64,000 nt of DNA from Canna indica. Lineage: Eukaryota; Streptophyta; Magnoliopsida; Zingiberales; Cannaceae. The notes beneath the pieces were generated by a model that was not told the DNA's origin, did no database searches, and was given only the letters and a program-made list of their open reading frames with translations. Position numbers and translations under genes: made by a program. The stretch spans positions 55,382,501-55,446,500 of the forward strand of contig CP136891.1 of assembly GCA_034359265.1 (NCBI GenBank). The letters run 5' to 3'. Below are positions 32,564-42,734 of this stretch, one piece after another (position 1 is the first letter of the stretch; each line of letters starts with the position of its first letter).

Positions 32564-32760
32564 TTTAAACCTCAAATTAAAAAGAACTGCATATTTTTTT
32601 TATTCTTTTTGTATTAAAGGACAAATAGCAATATCGCATCTTGGCACACAAATATATATGAAAGCTTCCTTATTAATCAACTTATTCATTAAGTGGTCCG
32701 ATGATTCTTGGAGACTTGAAGCTTAGTCAGTAATTTCTTGCTTGCAAATATATACTTAAA

Positions 32761-33236
32761 TTAGTTGGCAATCACTTGAATCTTCATGCCTGCGGCACAG
32801 TGAGAAGGAATACTGCAAATAAAGTAGTTGGCCCCTCTCTTGAGCGTGAACTTGTCATTACCCGTCGTCGCTGCGCTCACAGAGGCCTTGCAGCTCCTGT
32901 ACCCCGCAGCACTCACCGGCGCAACGTTATGCACACCTTGTTGATAGTTGAAAACTGCACCAACATCGTAATATTGAAACGATTAATTATAACCTAAAAT
33001 TTGCCCTGATTGGTGACCAAATTAATTGAAAGAGAGAGAAATTAAGAGAGCTGACCCATCGTGTCACCGGCAGCAAAGCTCCTGCTCTTAGCCCAGTCGG
33101 CGTAGGACACCGAGAAGCCCCATCCCTGCGAGTCCCCAACAACATGGGTCGAAGCATCAGAGTGCACTGGAGAGGAAACAGCGAGCAAGAGCGCGACAAG
33201 CATCGCCGCACTGAGACTGCCTCTTCTCATGGCCAT
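32761..33236 (-). CDS. Plantacyanin (basic blue copper protein), two exons
   Basis: Secreted phytocyanin, a small blue copper electron-transfer protein of the cell wall, linked in other plants to pollen-tube guidance and stress. Exons 33056-33236 and 32761-32954 with a GT-AG intron give 124 residues, the usual plantacyanin length. Residues 1 to about 27 are a signal peptide (MAMRRGSLSAAMLVALLLAV, cleavage near HSDA). The mature domain starts THVVGDSQGWGF. Copper ligands are visible: His in GVHNV, Cys in RSCKAS, His in PSHC and Met in AGMKI; the disulfide pair Cys in SCK region and CSIPSHC is present. No GPI tail follows, so it is soluble plantacyanin rather than a uclacyanin. I start at 33236 because the upstream in-frame ATG at 33305 would precede the expected transcription start. 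A decayed miR408-like site covers codons 2-8. Confidence 0.92.
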
Positions 33237-33310
33237 AATTAGTATTCTAGCTATTTCTATAACTAGAGAGCTGGCTAGCTGCAATGGATATATAATCAGC
33301 TGCATGCTGC

Positions 33311-33320
33311 ATTTATATAG
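33311..33320 (-). promoter_or_regulatory. TATA box of the plantacyanin gene
   Basis: CTATATAAAT on the minus strand, 75 bp upstream of the chosen start codon; predicts a leader of about 45-50 bases. Confidence 0.6.
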
Positions 33321-33324
33321 GAGT

Positions 33325-34530
33325 AATGGAGTGGAGAGAAGGTGGCTGCCATCTAATTAACTTAATGCGTGATATAATTGATTAACTTGGAAGTGGTCGC
33401 TTTATTTATTTCCATAATCGTGGAAAAGAGAATTAGGCAGTTGTAAAGGTGGAGAAGTTGTGATGAGGGAGAAGAAAAAGATGTACAGGAAAGTGAAAAG
33501 ACGCGCAAAGCGTGCGCCTTTTGGAGAGGATGGTGGCGCACAATGCCGTAGTTCTCTACTGCTTCATGGCGGAAGCACTGCAGCAGGATGAGGTGAATAG
33601 TTCACACTAATCTGATAAACTTGTATTGTTGTATTGTGTTAGTCAATGAGTGGCAGTTGAAGAAAGGTTGGATTGCAAGTGACTATATATAAGCCTAAAT
33701 TCATTTATTTGCAGATTTGATATCATCTATACGCAATCAAACAATTCCTAAACATACCTAAAGATTTGATTCGATTTCGGATTACTTTTTTGGTTAACCG
33801 AATTTTCGATGAGTCTTGTGAACGAGGAAAACTACTATTGGGAGAGCTTTACCTCCTTAGTGGGCCGGCCGAAAAAAGCTCGATCGTATCAAATTAATTA
33901 TGGACCCATATATTAGTAGTTTAACGATTACGCATTCAATTATATTATCAATAAATCTGAGGTTCGATATTAGATTGTAGTATTTCTTGTAAAATGCACA
34001 TTGTGAGTATATTAACCCTTTCATAGTCAAAATGAATGAGATGTGCTAGCTTAAATCATTATATATAAATAAATATTATGGAACTTAAAACAGAAAACAT
34101 GATGTATATACATTTCTGCTTCTCGTGGTCCATGCATGACTTGACCCATTTACACCCATGAGAATGTAGGGCCCAACCAAAATTTATATGGACATCCAAT
34201 TTATGTCATCATTATCTCGTAGCAGGTGCCACCCCAAGTATATATTGACCATATTGACCAATCAAATGGCTAACACTAATTTGGCGGCCTGACCAACTAG
34301 GAAAACGAAACGCTTCCAATATGTTGGGCTCACCCGGCCCTTTGTTCCACAATTAATTTGCTCATATTTTTATCCTCCCCACCCGCCCAAATTAATTTAT
34401 TATAGAAATCAATCAACTATGCTTGTTCTCAAGGAATTAATTAGGACATAAAAAAAAAATTAATGAAGCTTTTATTTAGCTCTGTTAATTTCTTCATCTT
34501 CTTCATCTTCTTTGTTCCTCTCTTCTTCTT
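33325..34530. other. Intergenic DNA between plantacyanin promoter and PHO1 3' end
   Basis: AT-rich, no supported gene or RNA. It must contain the plantacyanin upstream region and the PHO1 polyadenylation region, but no individual site stands out. Confidence 0.5.
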
Positions 34531-34531
34531 A

Positions 34532-34627
34532 TTCTTCTTCTTCTTCTTCTTCTTCTTCTTCTTCTTCTTCTTCTTCTTCTTCTTCTTCTTCTTCTTCTTC
34601 TTCTTCTTCTTCTTCTTCTTCTTCTTC
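34532..34627. repeat. Perfect (TTC)32 microsatellite just after the PHO1 stop codon
   Basis: 96 bp of uninterrupted TTC. On the PHO1 transcript it is (GAA)32 beginning 24 nt after the stop codon, so probably within the 3' UTR. The poly-Lys and poly-Phe frames across it are artefacts of the repeat. Confidence 0.95.
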
Positions 34628-34650
34628 TCCGTATATATTTGCATGCTGAA

Positions 34651-37600
34651 TTAATCATCAGAAATCAACTCACAAAATGGCAGTGGCACAGTTTTCACAG
34701 CTCTGAACTTGCCCACATTGTTCAGATGCTCATTCTCCAGCCTTCATATATGTTCATAGCAATTAATCAAATCTCCATTAAAGAACAAATGCTAGTCATG
34801 CATGCAAGCATGCATACATTTAATTAAATCTCAACAATTTAAGAACTGAATTATACCTGTAAAAATTCCAATGGCCACGTCGAATGACCTCCAAGGAAGC
34901 AAGCAAGAAATCCACCATTCTGTGCTCCACCTTCCCCAGGCTCAGCCGCATCACGCTCTCTATCCATGCCAGTCTCAGCACCAAGTTCAAAGCCTGCATT
35001 ATATATTACAATTTGAACTTTAAATTACTAGAGGAAAAGAATCAACAAGATAAATATATAAATAAAATTAAACTCACAATGGAGGCATAATAGGTGCACT
35101 TGTTCTTCAGTATGAGCTCGTCCCTGAGCATTAGATTCTTAGATTTCAAATCAAACAGCCCCCAATCCTTGACGAAGTCCCAGAACAGCTGATACATTGT
35201 AGCGCCCATGGAAGTGATTATAACGATGACCAGCCACACGGATGTGGGTTCCACAGCATACTTAAACCTCGCCGCAGCTGCCACCATCGCCGATATGTAC
35301 TTGCCGGCGTTTGCCAGGTGGTTCATGTCATAACCCTCCTCCGCGTACCTCCTGAAACACTACAGTAGGTATAGCCACCAAAATCAATCAAAACTAGAAG
35401 AATTTGCAAAAAAATTCTAAGTATATATATATATATATATAATATACCTGCATTGCACGCCAATAGTAGGGGAGGAAGGAGATGATGTAGGCCAACAATT
35501 TGTACTGGGGGCTTCGAGTGCAAGTCTCGTAAGGGTGAACCTTGAATCCGGCCGCCGTAAAAGAACACGCTGTCAACTCCATGTGCCTCAGCAAGGGAAT
35601 CTGGATGCATTTGTTAATCTCAGAAATGGAATTATTCAATTAGCACGGTTCAAATTAAGGCGACTGGCAAAGATTATACCTGGCTGGTTAGCTGGTCAGC
35701 CATGAAGAAGTCAACCATGAGCACCTGAAATAAAACATATATTAATTATTAATATTGCTGAACCCATATATGCAATGCATGAAAGGAAATTGATTACCTT
35801 GTACAAAGGTGAAAACACGATGTTGCGCATCACTCGAATGAAGCAGTAGCGCGTGGAGCGGTAGAAGATGTTAAATGGGCATACGAGTATTCCTGTGAGC
35901 AGCTGCATATATAATTAACCATATTTTAGTTAATTAATTAAATTACAAAAATAATTAAATAATAGACGTATAAGTATGTACGGACCAGTAAGATGGCTCC
36001 GGGGATGGCATCGACGTGGCGTTGGGAGAGCCCAGCGGAGCGAAGCAGGAGGTGGACGACGAGAGCGGTGACGACGGCGGTCATCAGGGAAGAGCTGATG
36101 AGGAAGGCATCCCTGTGTTTGAGCGCTGTGTTTGCGGAGAACTCGAATATGAAGTTGTGGTTTATTCTTGTGCTTCTCCACGCCAAGATATTGCACCCGT
36201 ACAGAAATATGTGCAGGCTAATAAGCGCAAACATACTGCATTCATGCAATAATTAATTAAGCTATTGTGGCCAAATTCTTAATAAATAGATGATATGAAA
36301 AAGGACCTGAAGATGGGGTAGACGGTTTCCACGTAGCCGGCTTTATCGGAAAAGATGCCGCTTAAATGAGCCAAGATGGCGTAGACTGTGAACAACGTCA
36401 CAAAGCTTCCTGTGAACAAACCTGCATGCAAGGAACACAAATGTACAAACCTCTTGCATTTATTAATCTGTTACATGTATATATAATATATATAATCTTC
36501 TCATCTTACAGACTCACGCCATTAACTAACCAGCAAACGATAGGATATATATAAGGGCTTTCCTTGCCGGTTCTTACTCAGTAGGCACCCAGAAAACATG
36601 CAATAATGCGTGCGTCACAAACAATATATATTAATATATTTATACCGAGGAAGAAGGTGATGGTGTGGGATTCCTTGGGCTGTTGAGGTCGGAGGAACTT
36701 CATAGCCTTTTTTCTGTCATTTCCGGCAAAGTGACTTGTGAAGATGGATTCCACCTCGTCCCCCATCTTTATCACCTGCATCCACTCATTTCACGCCACC
36801 ACCATTTTAATATTTAGTAATTAAAACATGGGTTTTCTTAGTTAAACTTTTCAGATCATATTCGATTATTCTTGATATATTTTTAGTCATGAGTCAGAGA
36901 TGTCCAAGTGAGGTGAAAAGAATTAATTTTAATCAAAGTTTTAAAAGCTAGAATTTTAAGCAAAATTGAGATATTAAATTTTAAATGGATATATTAATAA
37001 CAATAAAGAATGAATTTGAAATAAAACTACTACATTAATAATCTCCATAAATAAATTTTATGGAGCAAGTAAATATATGAGGAAAAAAAATATGTTCATT
37101 CACATGTTACTCATCCATTATCCAATTTACTCATGTTGATCCACTCAGTGTCATAATAATTTTATTCAGTGAAGTAATCTGATGAAAATTTGCTTCCCTG
37201 AAACAACAATATAATAATACCTTGTCTGAGCTGGCAAATTGAGATCTTTTAACAATCCTCGAGAACGCAGCGGATTCTTGTTGTTGGTTTGAGACCTACG
37301 AATCCCAGCACAATTAGCTTAGTATATATGAGCTAATTAATTAGAATATTAAATGTCAATTTAAATTGTTAAATTCTACTTTAATTTGATTTTTGATTAG
37401 AAAAACAACATAATTCTATTTAGGATTCTCATTACCTTTTCGAACTTTTTGAGGATTTTCCTGAAGGCCTCCATGTTCAACAAGCTGCAACATTAATTAA
37501 TTTAAATAAACCTTTTACCCTAAGCAATTATATAAATAATCAATAAAAATAATATATAAATAAATTGATTATTGATTGAATTGTAATTCTATATACACGC

Positions 37601-38307
37601 ACGAGACCTGTAGGTTTTGAGAAGTCCCAAACCGCGGTAGAGTTGCACGAACGCTTCTCTTATCATCTTCTCCGCCCGGTCCAGCTTCTTCCTGTTCACG
37701 TAATCTCCACCGCCCTCCTTCCGGGCGCCGTTATTGACGAGGTCCTCCCAGATCATCGAGATGGCCCAGGTCGGCGTCGTCCGCGGGATGTCGATCCTCA
37801 GCGACGGTGCCGCCCTCAGCTTCCCGCTGCTCTTCGTCGCCTTCGCCGCCTTCCCGACGAAGCTCACGCCGTTCCTCTCCAGCGCCGCTATCACCTCTTC
37901 CATTATCTCCTCCTCGTCCTCCCGCTCCTCCTCCTCCGCCGCCGACGAGGCGGCGGCCGCTGCGCTCTCCAGCTCTGCCGCCGTTTGTTCATGTCAGACT
38001 TGTCGGTCACTAGCTCATCGTTTCAACGATGACATATATAGTAAATGCACGTAAGGTGCGTACCGGAGGAAGAGTTGCTGAGGAGGGAGGTGGCAATGCC
38101 ACCGCCGGGGGATGGCGGCGCGGTGAAGTGTAGGCGGTGGCGGCGGTGGTCGTGGAGGAGATGCTTGAGGTCGAGGAGGATCCGGAGCTGGTTGCTTAGG
38201 ATGTCGCTGCGCTCGCAGAACTCTTCCTCTTTGGCGGTGTAGAAGTTGTTCACCTTCTCTAGCTCCTGATCCAGTTTCTCCATGAACTCCTTCACCTTTA
38301 ATTATAT

Positions 38308-38344
<37 letters not shown>

Positions 38345-38841
38345 CAACAAATTAATTTATCAAGGAATATAACCAATCAAGAAATCGTTTTATGTATTAA
38401 TTACTTCAACTTCTCTTGATCGCATGAGATCCATCTCGGAAAGACTCTCGTCGTCTGCCTACAGATTAAGTAAACACAGAAGGAAAATGACATTATTCGA
38501 AAAGGCAAAGAATGACGTCATCTTGTTTCTTGTCCTTGGAAACTTAATCGAAAACGGAAAGAAAGAAAGAAATGAAGAATGATTACCGGAGGGGAGAGGT
38601 CATGGTCATGGTCTTGGCGGAGGGCGGGGAAACGGGCAGCGAGAGATGAGATGGGGTCGAAGAGAGAAAACCTAAAGGGGCCACGGGAGGGATGACTACG
38701 GGAGGGAGAGGAAAGAAGGGAAGATCGGAGGACGGAGAGCTTGATCTTCTTGACTTGCTTCTTGAGCTGGCGGTAGTCGACGAAGGCGTCTTTCCATTCC
38801 GGGATCAGCTGCGCCTCCAGCTCCCGTGAGAACTTCACCAT
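34651..38841 (-). CDS. PHO1: PHO1-type phosphate exporter (SPX-EXS), 15 exons
   Basis: Exports inorganic phosphate, classically to load root xylem; Golgi/trans-Golgi and plasma membrane. Exons: 38587-38841, 38405-38458, 38064-38295, 37608-37974, 37436-37484, 37221-37295, 36646-36775, 36307-36421, 35986-36235, 35798-35902, 35680-35724, 35448-35600, 35078-35359, 34857-34993, 34651-34741. All junctions are GT-AG, phases agree, and the sum is 2,340 nt (779 residues), the family size. The SPX domain opens [20 protein letters not shown] with the Lys surface KKQVKKIKL, continues through [16 protein letters not shown] and ends with [17 protein letters not shown] low-complexity acidic/Ala linker and a basic stretch sit inside SPX. 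Membrane segments follow ([14 protein letters not shown], then [21 protein letters not shown]). The EXS domain has [20 protein letters not shown] and [13 protein letters not shown], and the protein ends [23 protein letters not shown]. No damage is seen. Which PHO1 paralogue it is cannot be told here. Confidence 0.95.
38311..38341. repeat. (TA)n microsatellite in PHO1 intron 2
   Basis: About 15 TA units just upstream of exon 3 in the transcript sense. A shorter (TA)n run at 35421-35441 lies in intron 12. Confidence 0.85.
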
Positions 38842-38910
38842 TTCTCCCTTTCAGGTTTATGAGAATTAATGCGAAGGAGGTAAAGAGAGTGAGAGGCGAG
38901 GAGATGAAGG

Positions 38911-38920
38911 CATTATATAG
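38911..38920 (-). promoter_or_regulatory. TATA box of the PHO1 gene
   Basis: CTATATAATG on the minus strand, 70-80 bp upstream of the start codon. Transcription would start near 38885, giving a short leader that contains no upstream ATG. Confidence 0.6.
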
Positions 38921-38924
38921 AAGA

Positions 38925-39855
38925 CCGATGACGAGTCCGGAAGAACAAACTTAGTCTAGACAACAAAAAAGTAAACCCCCCCCCAATTACTTAATTTTTC
39001 AGAAATTTTATCCCACAATTCATGGCTCAATTTCTTTTGCCTCAAGTTATGCACTTTATTTACATTACTTAAACACATGCTAATTGTCAATCTCCACACA
39101 ATGGCCATGAATCGCCCAAAAAGTATTGCCTTCCATGTCATATGTTCATCATCTTCACCGAAACTAGAAATACCTAACAAGTATCAAACTAAAGGAATAC
39201 TATATATTGGTGGTGTGGAGCAACAAGTTGAAGGGAAGAAATTAACAATATTAATAATTGGATGGATAATTAGTGGAGGCACTGCATGCTTAATTATATA
39301 TAGTGCTAAAAAGTTTAAAACAAGATAAGTTGTGCATGTTTGATGCGTTTGAATCATACCACATAAAGGCATGTAATATATATACTAATATTAATGTCTC
39401 ATCAAGAAGATTTCCTTTGTTGTTGCCCATCCATGAATTGTCCACTTTAAAGTGAAAAACATATATGCAACTGGTTGATCGTCACTTTGACTCATCCCTT
39501 GGCTATATATTGCTTTTTACAATAGGAGAAAACGCATGCTCCACTAGACAATTAATTAAATTCTACTTCAAGTTAATTGCCTAGCAAATTCCCACACTTT
39601 GATCCATTAATTTCCAATCATGCATGTTCGGTTGATTCTTAATCAAAGTATTTTTTTAATTTAATTTTGAATAGATCAAATTAATTGGTTAATTAAATTC
39701 AACATGATTTTCAAATTGACCAATTTTTAATCAACTTAGTGGATGTTGGATCAAGCATTCAAGTACCCACATCAATCAACGGGAATCAGACAAATGAGTC
39801 GTTAGTGACTTTTGATTCAGTCTCCATCAGCTTCAAGTGTCAACTGACTTTATAC
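38925..39855. other. PHO1 upstream region, no other gene seen
   Basis: AT-rich. A plus-strand frame at 39077-39328 and minus-strand frames at 38956-39180 and 39184-39372 are short, unlike any family I know and not linked to splice or promoter signals. I could not find a convincing PHR1-type GNATATNC site by reading. Confidence 0.45.
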
Positions 39856-40077
39856 GTATTAAGTATTACAACTATATGCCATGTCATCTTCCACCTCAGC
39901 AGTTCCCTATAGCTATAGCTTATGTAGCACTAGTATTCTGTTTCACTAGCTTTCTGTTTTCGCCATGATATCCGTAACTTCTTCTACATGATGATTGTAA
40001 CAACCCTCTCTATAAATATGTAACCACTGAGATCAATAGAAACCATGAATCCTTTTCTTTCATTATTAGCTTCCACT
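39856..40077 (+). repeat. 5' LTR of copia element D
   Basis: Contains a TATA motif CTATAAATATG near 40011-40021 and ends ...TTAGCTTCCACT. No recognisable primer-binding site follows (TGAGATCAAGG instead of TGGTATCAGAG). Confidence 0.75.
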
Positions 40078-40084
40078 GAGATCA

Positions 40085-40402
40085 AGGAAGTTGCTTGCAC
40101 GCGGCCAGAATAACAATGATCTCTATGAATGGTGTTCATCCACTCCAGCTGTTCATCACAATTCATTTCCTGCTTCCAGTACCAGTTTTTCAGTTTGGCA
40201 TCAACGTCTTGGCCACCCTCACAATAAAGCTCTTCGACACATTATTTCTAAATTCCAGTTACCTTGTTCATCTTCAATTCAGCAAAATTGTGATGCTTGT
40301 TCATGTAACAAAAGTCACAAGTTGCCTTTTCATAATTCTTCTCTTAAAAGTTTTCGACCATTGGAACTGTTGTTTACAGATGTTTGGGGTCCAACATCCA
40401 TT
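40085..40402 (+). pseudogene. Pre-integrase and integrase start of copia D
   Basis: Frame from 40091: VWHQRLGHPHNKALRHII, the GAG-pre-integrase zinc region, CDACSCNKSHKLPF, and the first-Asp block LLFTDVWGPTSI, immediately cut by the CACTA insertion. The frame resumes at 47685 without a shift if one ATT copy is counted. Confidence 0.8.
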
Positions 40403-40800
40403 CACTACTAGAAAAATGGTCATCTGCAACGGCTGATGCCGTTGCTGAGCCGTTGCTGAAGAGCATCAGCAACGGCTGAGCCGTTGCAATAACGCCGTGA
40501 CAGAAAGTCGCGTTGCTGATGACTTCGCAACGGATCAGCAACGGCCGCTCGGGCCGTCGCTCAAAACATTATCAGCAACGGCCGCTCGGGCCGTCGCTAA
40601 AACTATTATCAGCAACGGGTTTGCAACAGACCCGTAGCCGTTGCTGATAACATTAATAGCAACAGCCGCTGAGTCCGTAGCAACGCCGTTAGTAAAACTC
40701 CGTCGCTAAGCCGTTGCTGTAGGTCATCAGCAACGGCTTTCGATACACTTTTAGCAACGGCTTTCCCACGGACGCCCGTGGGAAAGCCGTTGCTGATGAC
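40403..40800. repeat. Left terminal repeat and subterminal array of the CACTA element
   Basis: Terminal CACTACTAGAAA followed by about fifteen copies of AGCAACGGC/GCCGTTGCT in both orientations to 40794. In En/Spm such short motifs bind the TnpA protein. The array includes a perfect 42-bp hairpin at 40753-40794. Confidence 0.85.
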
Positions 40801-41100
40801 GTATACCTGCAACCAGAAAATTTGAAAATTTCAAATTTCCATTGATACATTGATACATTTATCTGATACATAACTCACACACCCATACCCTCATACACAC
40901 ATTCATTCACACATCACAAACACCTCATACACATTCATTCACACATCACAAACACACCAACATATATACATCAAAACAATTATACTTATATTGATAATTA
41001 TCCACGATAGTATAAAAACAATTCAAATGCAAAATTGAAGTACCAATATCCAAACAAAATAAGTTAAACAAGTTCAATATCCAAACAAAAAATCTCACGA

Positions 41101-42657
41101 TCAAGATGGAGGATGGTCTGGATTATATGGCGGGGTCTGGAGCGCTTGAGTGTACACCGTCGTAGACTGACTCGAGGACGACGGATTAGATGATGCCGAA
41201 GAGATGACTGGTTCGGGATGACCTGACAAGTTGCGTAGCATAGCTTCTACATTCGCCATCGTCTGACTCTGACGCGCCATCGTCTGACTCTGACGCTCCA
41301 TCATCTCAGTCTGACGCGCGACCGTCTCCTCTAGTGTCCTTATCCTATTACTATGATCATAACTGGATCTAGAGGTGGACGGCCGCTCACCAGCGACCGG
41401 AGGGGTCGGTGCCCCAAGTGGCCCTAGTACGGCTCGCGCATGACCACTATCTGTGAAGCCATATACGCGGCCATGGTCCCAGCCACCTGCGGCCTCGACC
41501 CACGATGCTGCGTCAAAGTCCTCGGGGGTACCCCCGCGCTGCACCACCCTCCGGCTGTACGTCTCCTACTCGAGTTTGATTTTTTGTTTAATATTTATCA
41601 TAAAACTTAAATTATAAATATATAATGAATAATTTAAACAAATATATAATTACCACAATGTATGCAGCGCGGTTGTCGATGTACTCCCCCGTCCCATGTG
41701 CTCGACGGTTAGTCCGCTCAAACACCGCCATCGGGGAGGGTCGCTGGACAGTCCCGTCATCCGACACCGTCGTCTACATTTACAAAACAAATACATTAAT
41801 TAGTACACATAATAACAAATAAAATATATAATTAAATGATATACTTACCATACGGTTTGCGTGCACTGCAAATGCAACAGAGCCGCCGGTGTGACGCGCT
41901 GCTCCCCCCAACATGCGATTTCTAGCCGCATTCTGAGAAACCTCCTGCCATCGATCCGTCGACCATATCCCCACGAGCTGGTCCCATATATCCGGAGTAA
42001 TCCAACTGGGGCCGTATCCCCGAGTCTCCGCGATGTTAGTGGTCCCAGCTCGGGCCATCGCTCGGGACCGAGCCTGCCCCAGCTGCCCGTTGTACCTTGC
42101 CCGGGAAATAGACTCCCAGGCAGCGTAAATGAAGGACCTCTGGTCCTCGGCCCATGTATAGCGAGCCTGCAAAATAATAATATCAGTACCAATTCTTAAT
42201 ATATCATCATGCATGTAAAAAAAATAATAATACGTGCCTCAAACTCGCACCATAACATGTCGACGTGCTCGCTAGGCACGTGAGACCACGTAGGCCATGC
42301 CCCGTGCATGTATCGTCGAATAGTAGAAGAAATGCTCCTCGGCACTTCTTCTTGCTCGAACCTGCACAACAAAAATAAATTTTAATATTATATTATGATA
42401 TAATGAATTTGTAATGATTCATAATTCATGATATATTACCGCTCCCCAATCACGCTGATCAATCTACGTGACTCTGTGGCTGGTGGAGGCTGCCACCTGT
42501 TCGGCCCGCGTGGCCGCCTGCGTCTGGATGTACTAGCCTCGGCAGTATCATCCTCATGAGGATCAGCAACAGGAGGATCAGCAGCATGAGTAAGTGCTGG
42601 AGTCTCACCGATCGGAGACTCCGAAGCTCTCCTGCGTTGATAACCACGACCAGACAT
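41101..42657 (-). CDS. CACTA second protein (plant Ptta/En/Spm family), five exons
   Basis: Exons by my model: 42440-42657, 42238-42361, 41849-42166, 41654-41773, 41101-41565; phases agree and give 414 residues. N-terminal SGRGYQRRRASESP is basic and low complexity. The family core includes YMHGAWPTWSHVPSEHVDML, YAAWESISRARYNGQLGQAR, GYGPSWITPDIWDQL, MAVFERTNRRAHGTGEYIDN and AGGWDHGRVYGFTDSG, matching the plant transposase family (Ptta/En/Spm) that accompanies TnpD in CACTA elements. The C-terminus has a short coiled coil with MERQSQTMARQSQTM repeats and a Ser/Pro tail. The intron after exon 2 appears to use a GC donor (GAG|GCACGT). A DNA-binding accessory role like TnpA is inferred. Confidence 0.75.
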
Positions 42658-42734
42658 ATCTGTCGAACAGACATATAATCAGATTATTGTATAAATAGTA
42701 GAGATATATTTAATAAAATATATATACTTTACAA

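Noticed and set aside
33237..33305. Upstream in-frame ATG of plantacyanin at 33305
   Set aside because: It lies only a few bases from the TATA box and would place 23 extra residues before a normal signal peptide; the start at 33236 fits family length and TATA spacing.
34441..34654. Poly-Lys and poly-Phe open frames on both strands
   Set aside because: They are translations of the perfect TTC microsatellite; no start context, homology or splice signals.
38842..38890. Upstream ORF in the PHO1 leader, as reported for Arabidopsis PHO1
   Set aside because: With the TATA box at 38911-38920 the predicted leader contains no ATG. A longer transcript could change this, but nothing here supports it.
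38956..39372. Small ORFs upstream of PHO1 as a host gene
   Set aside because: Short, on both strands, no recognised family, no promoter or splice support.
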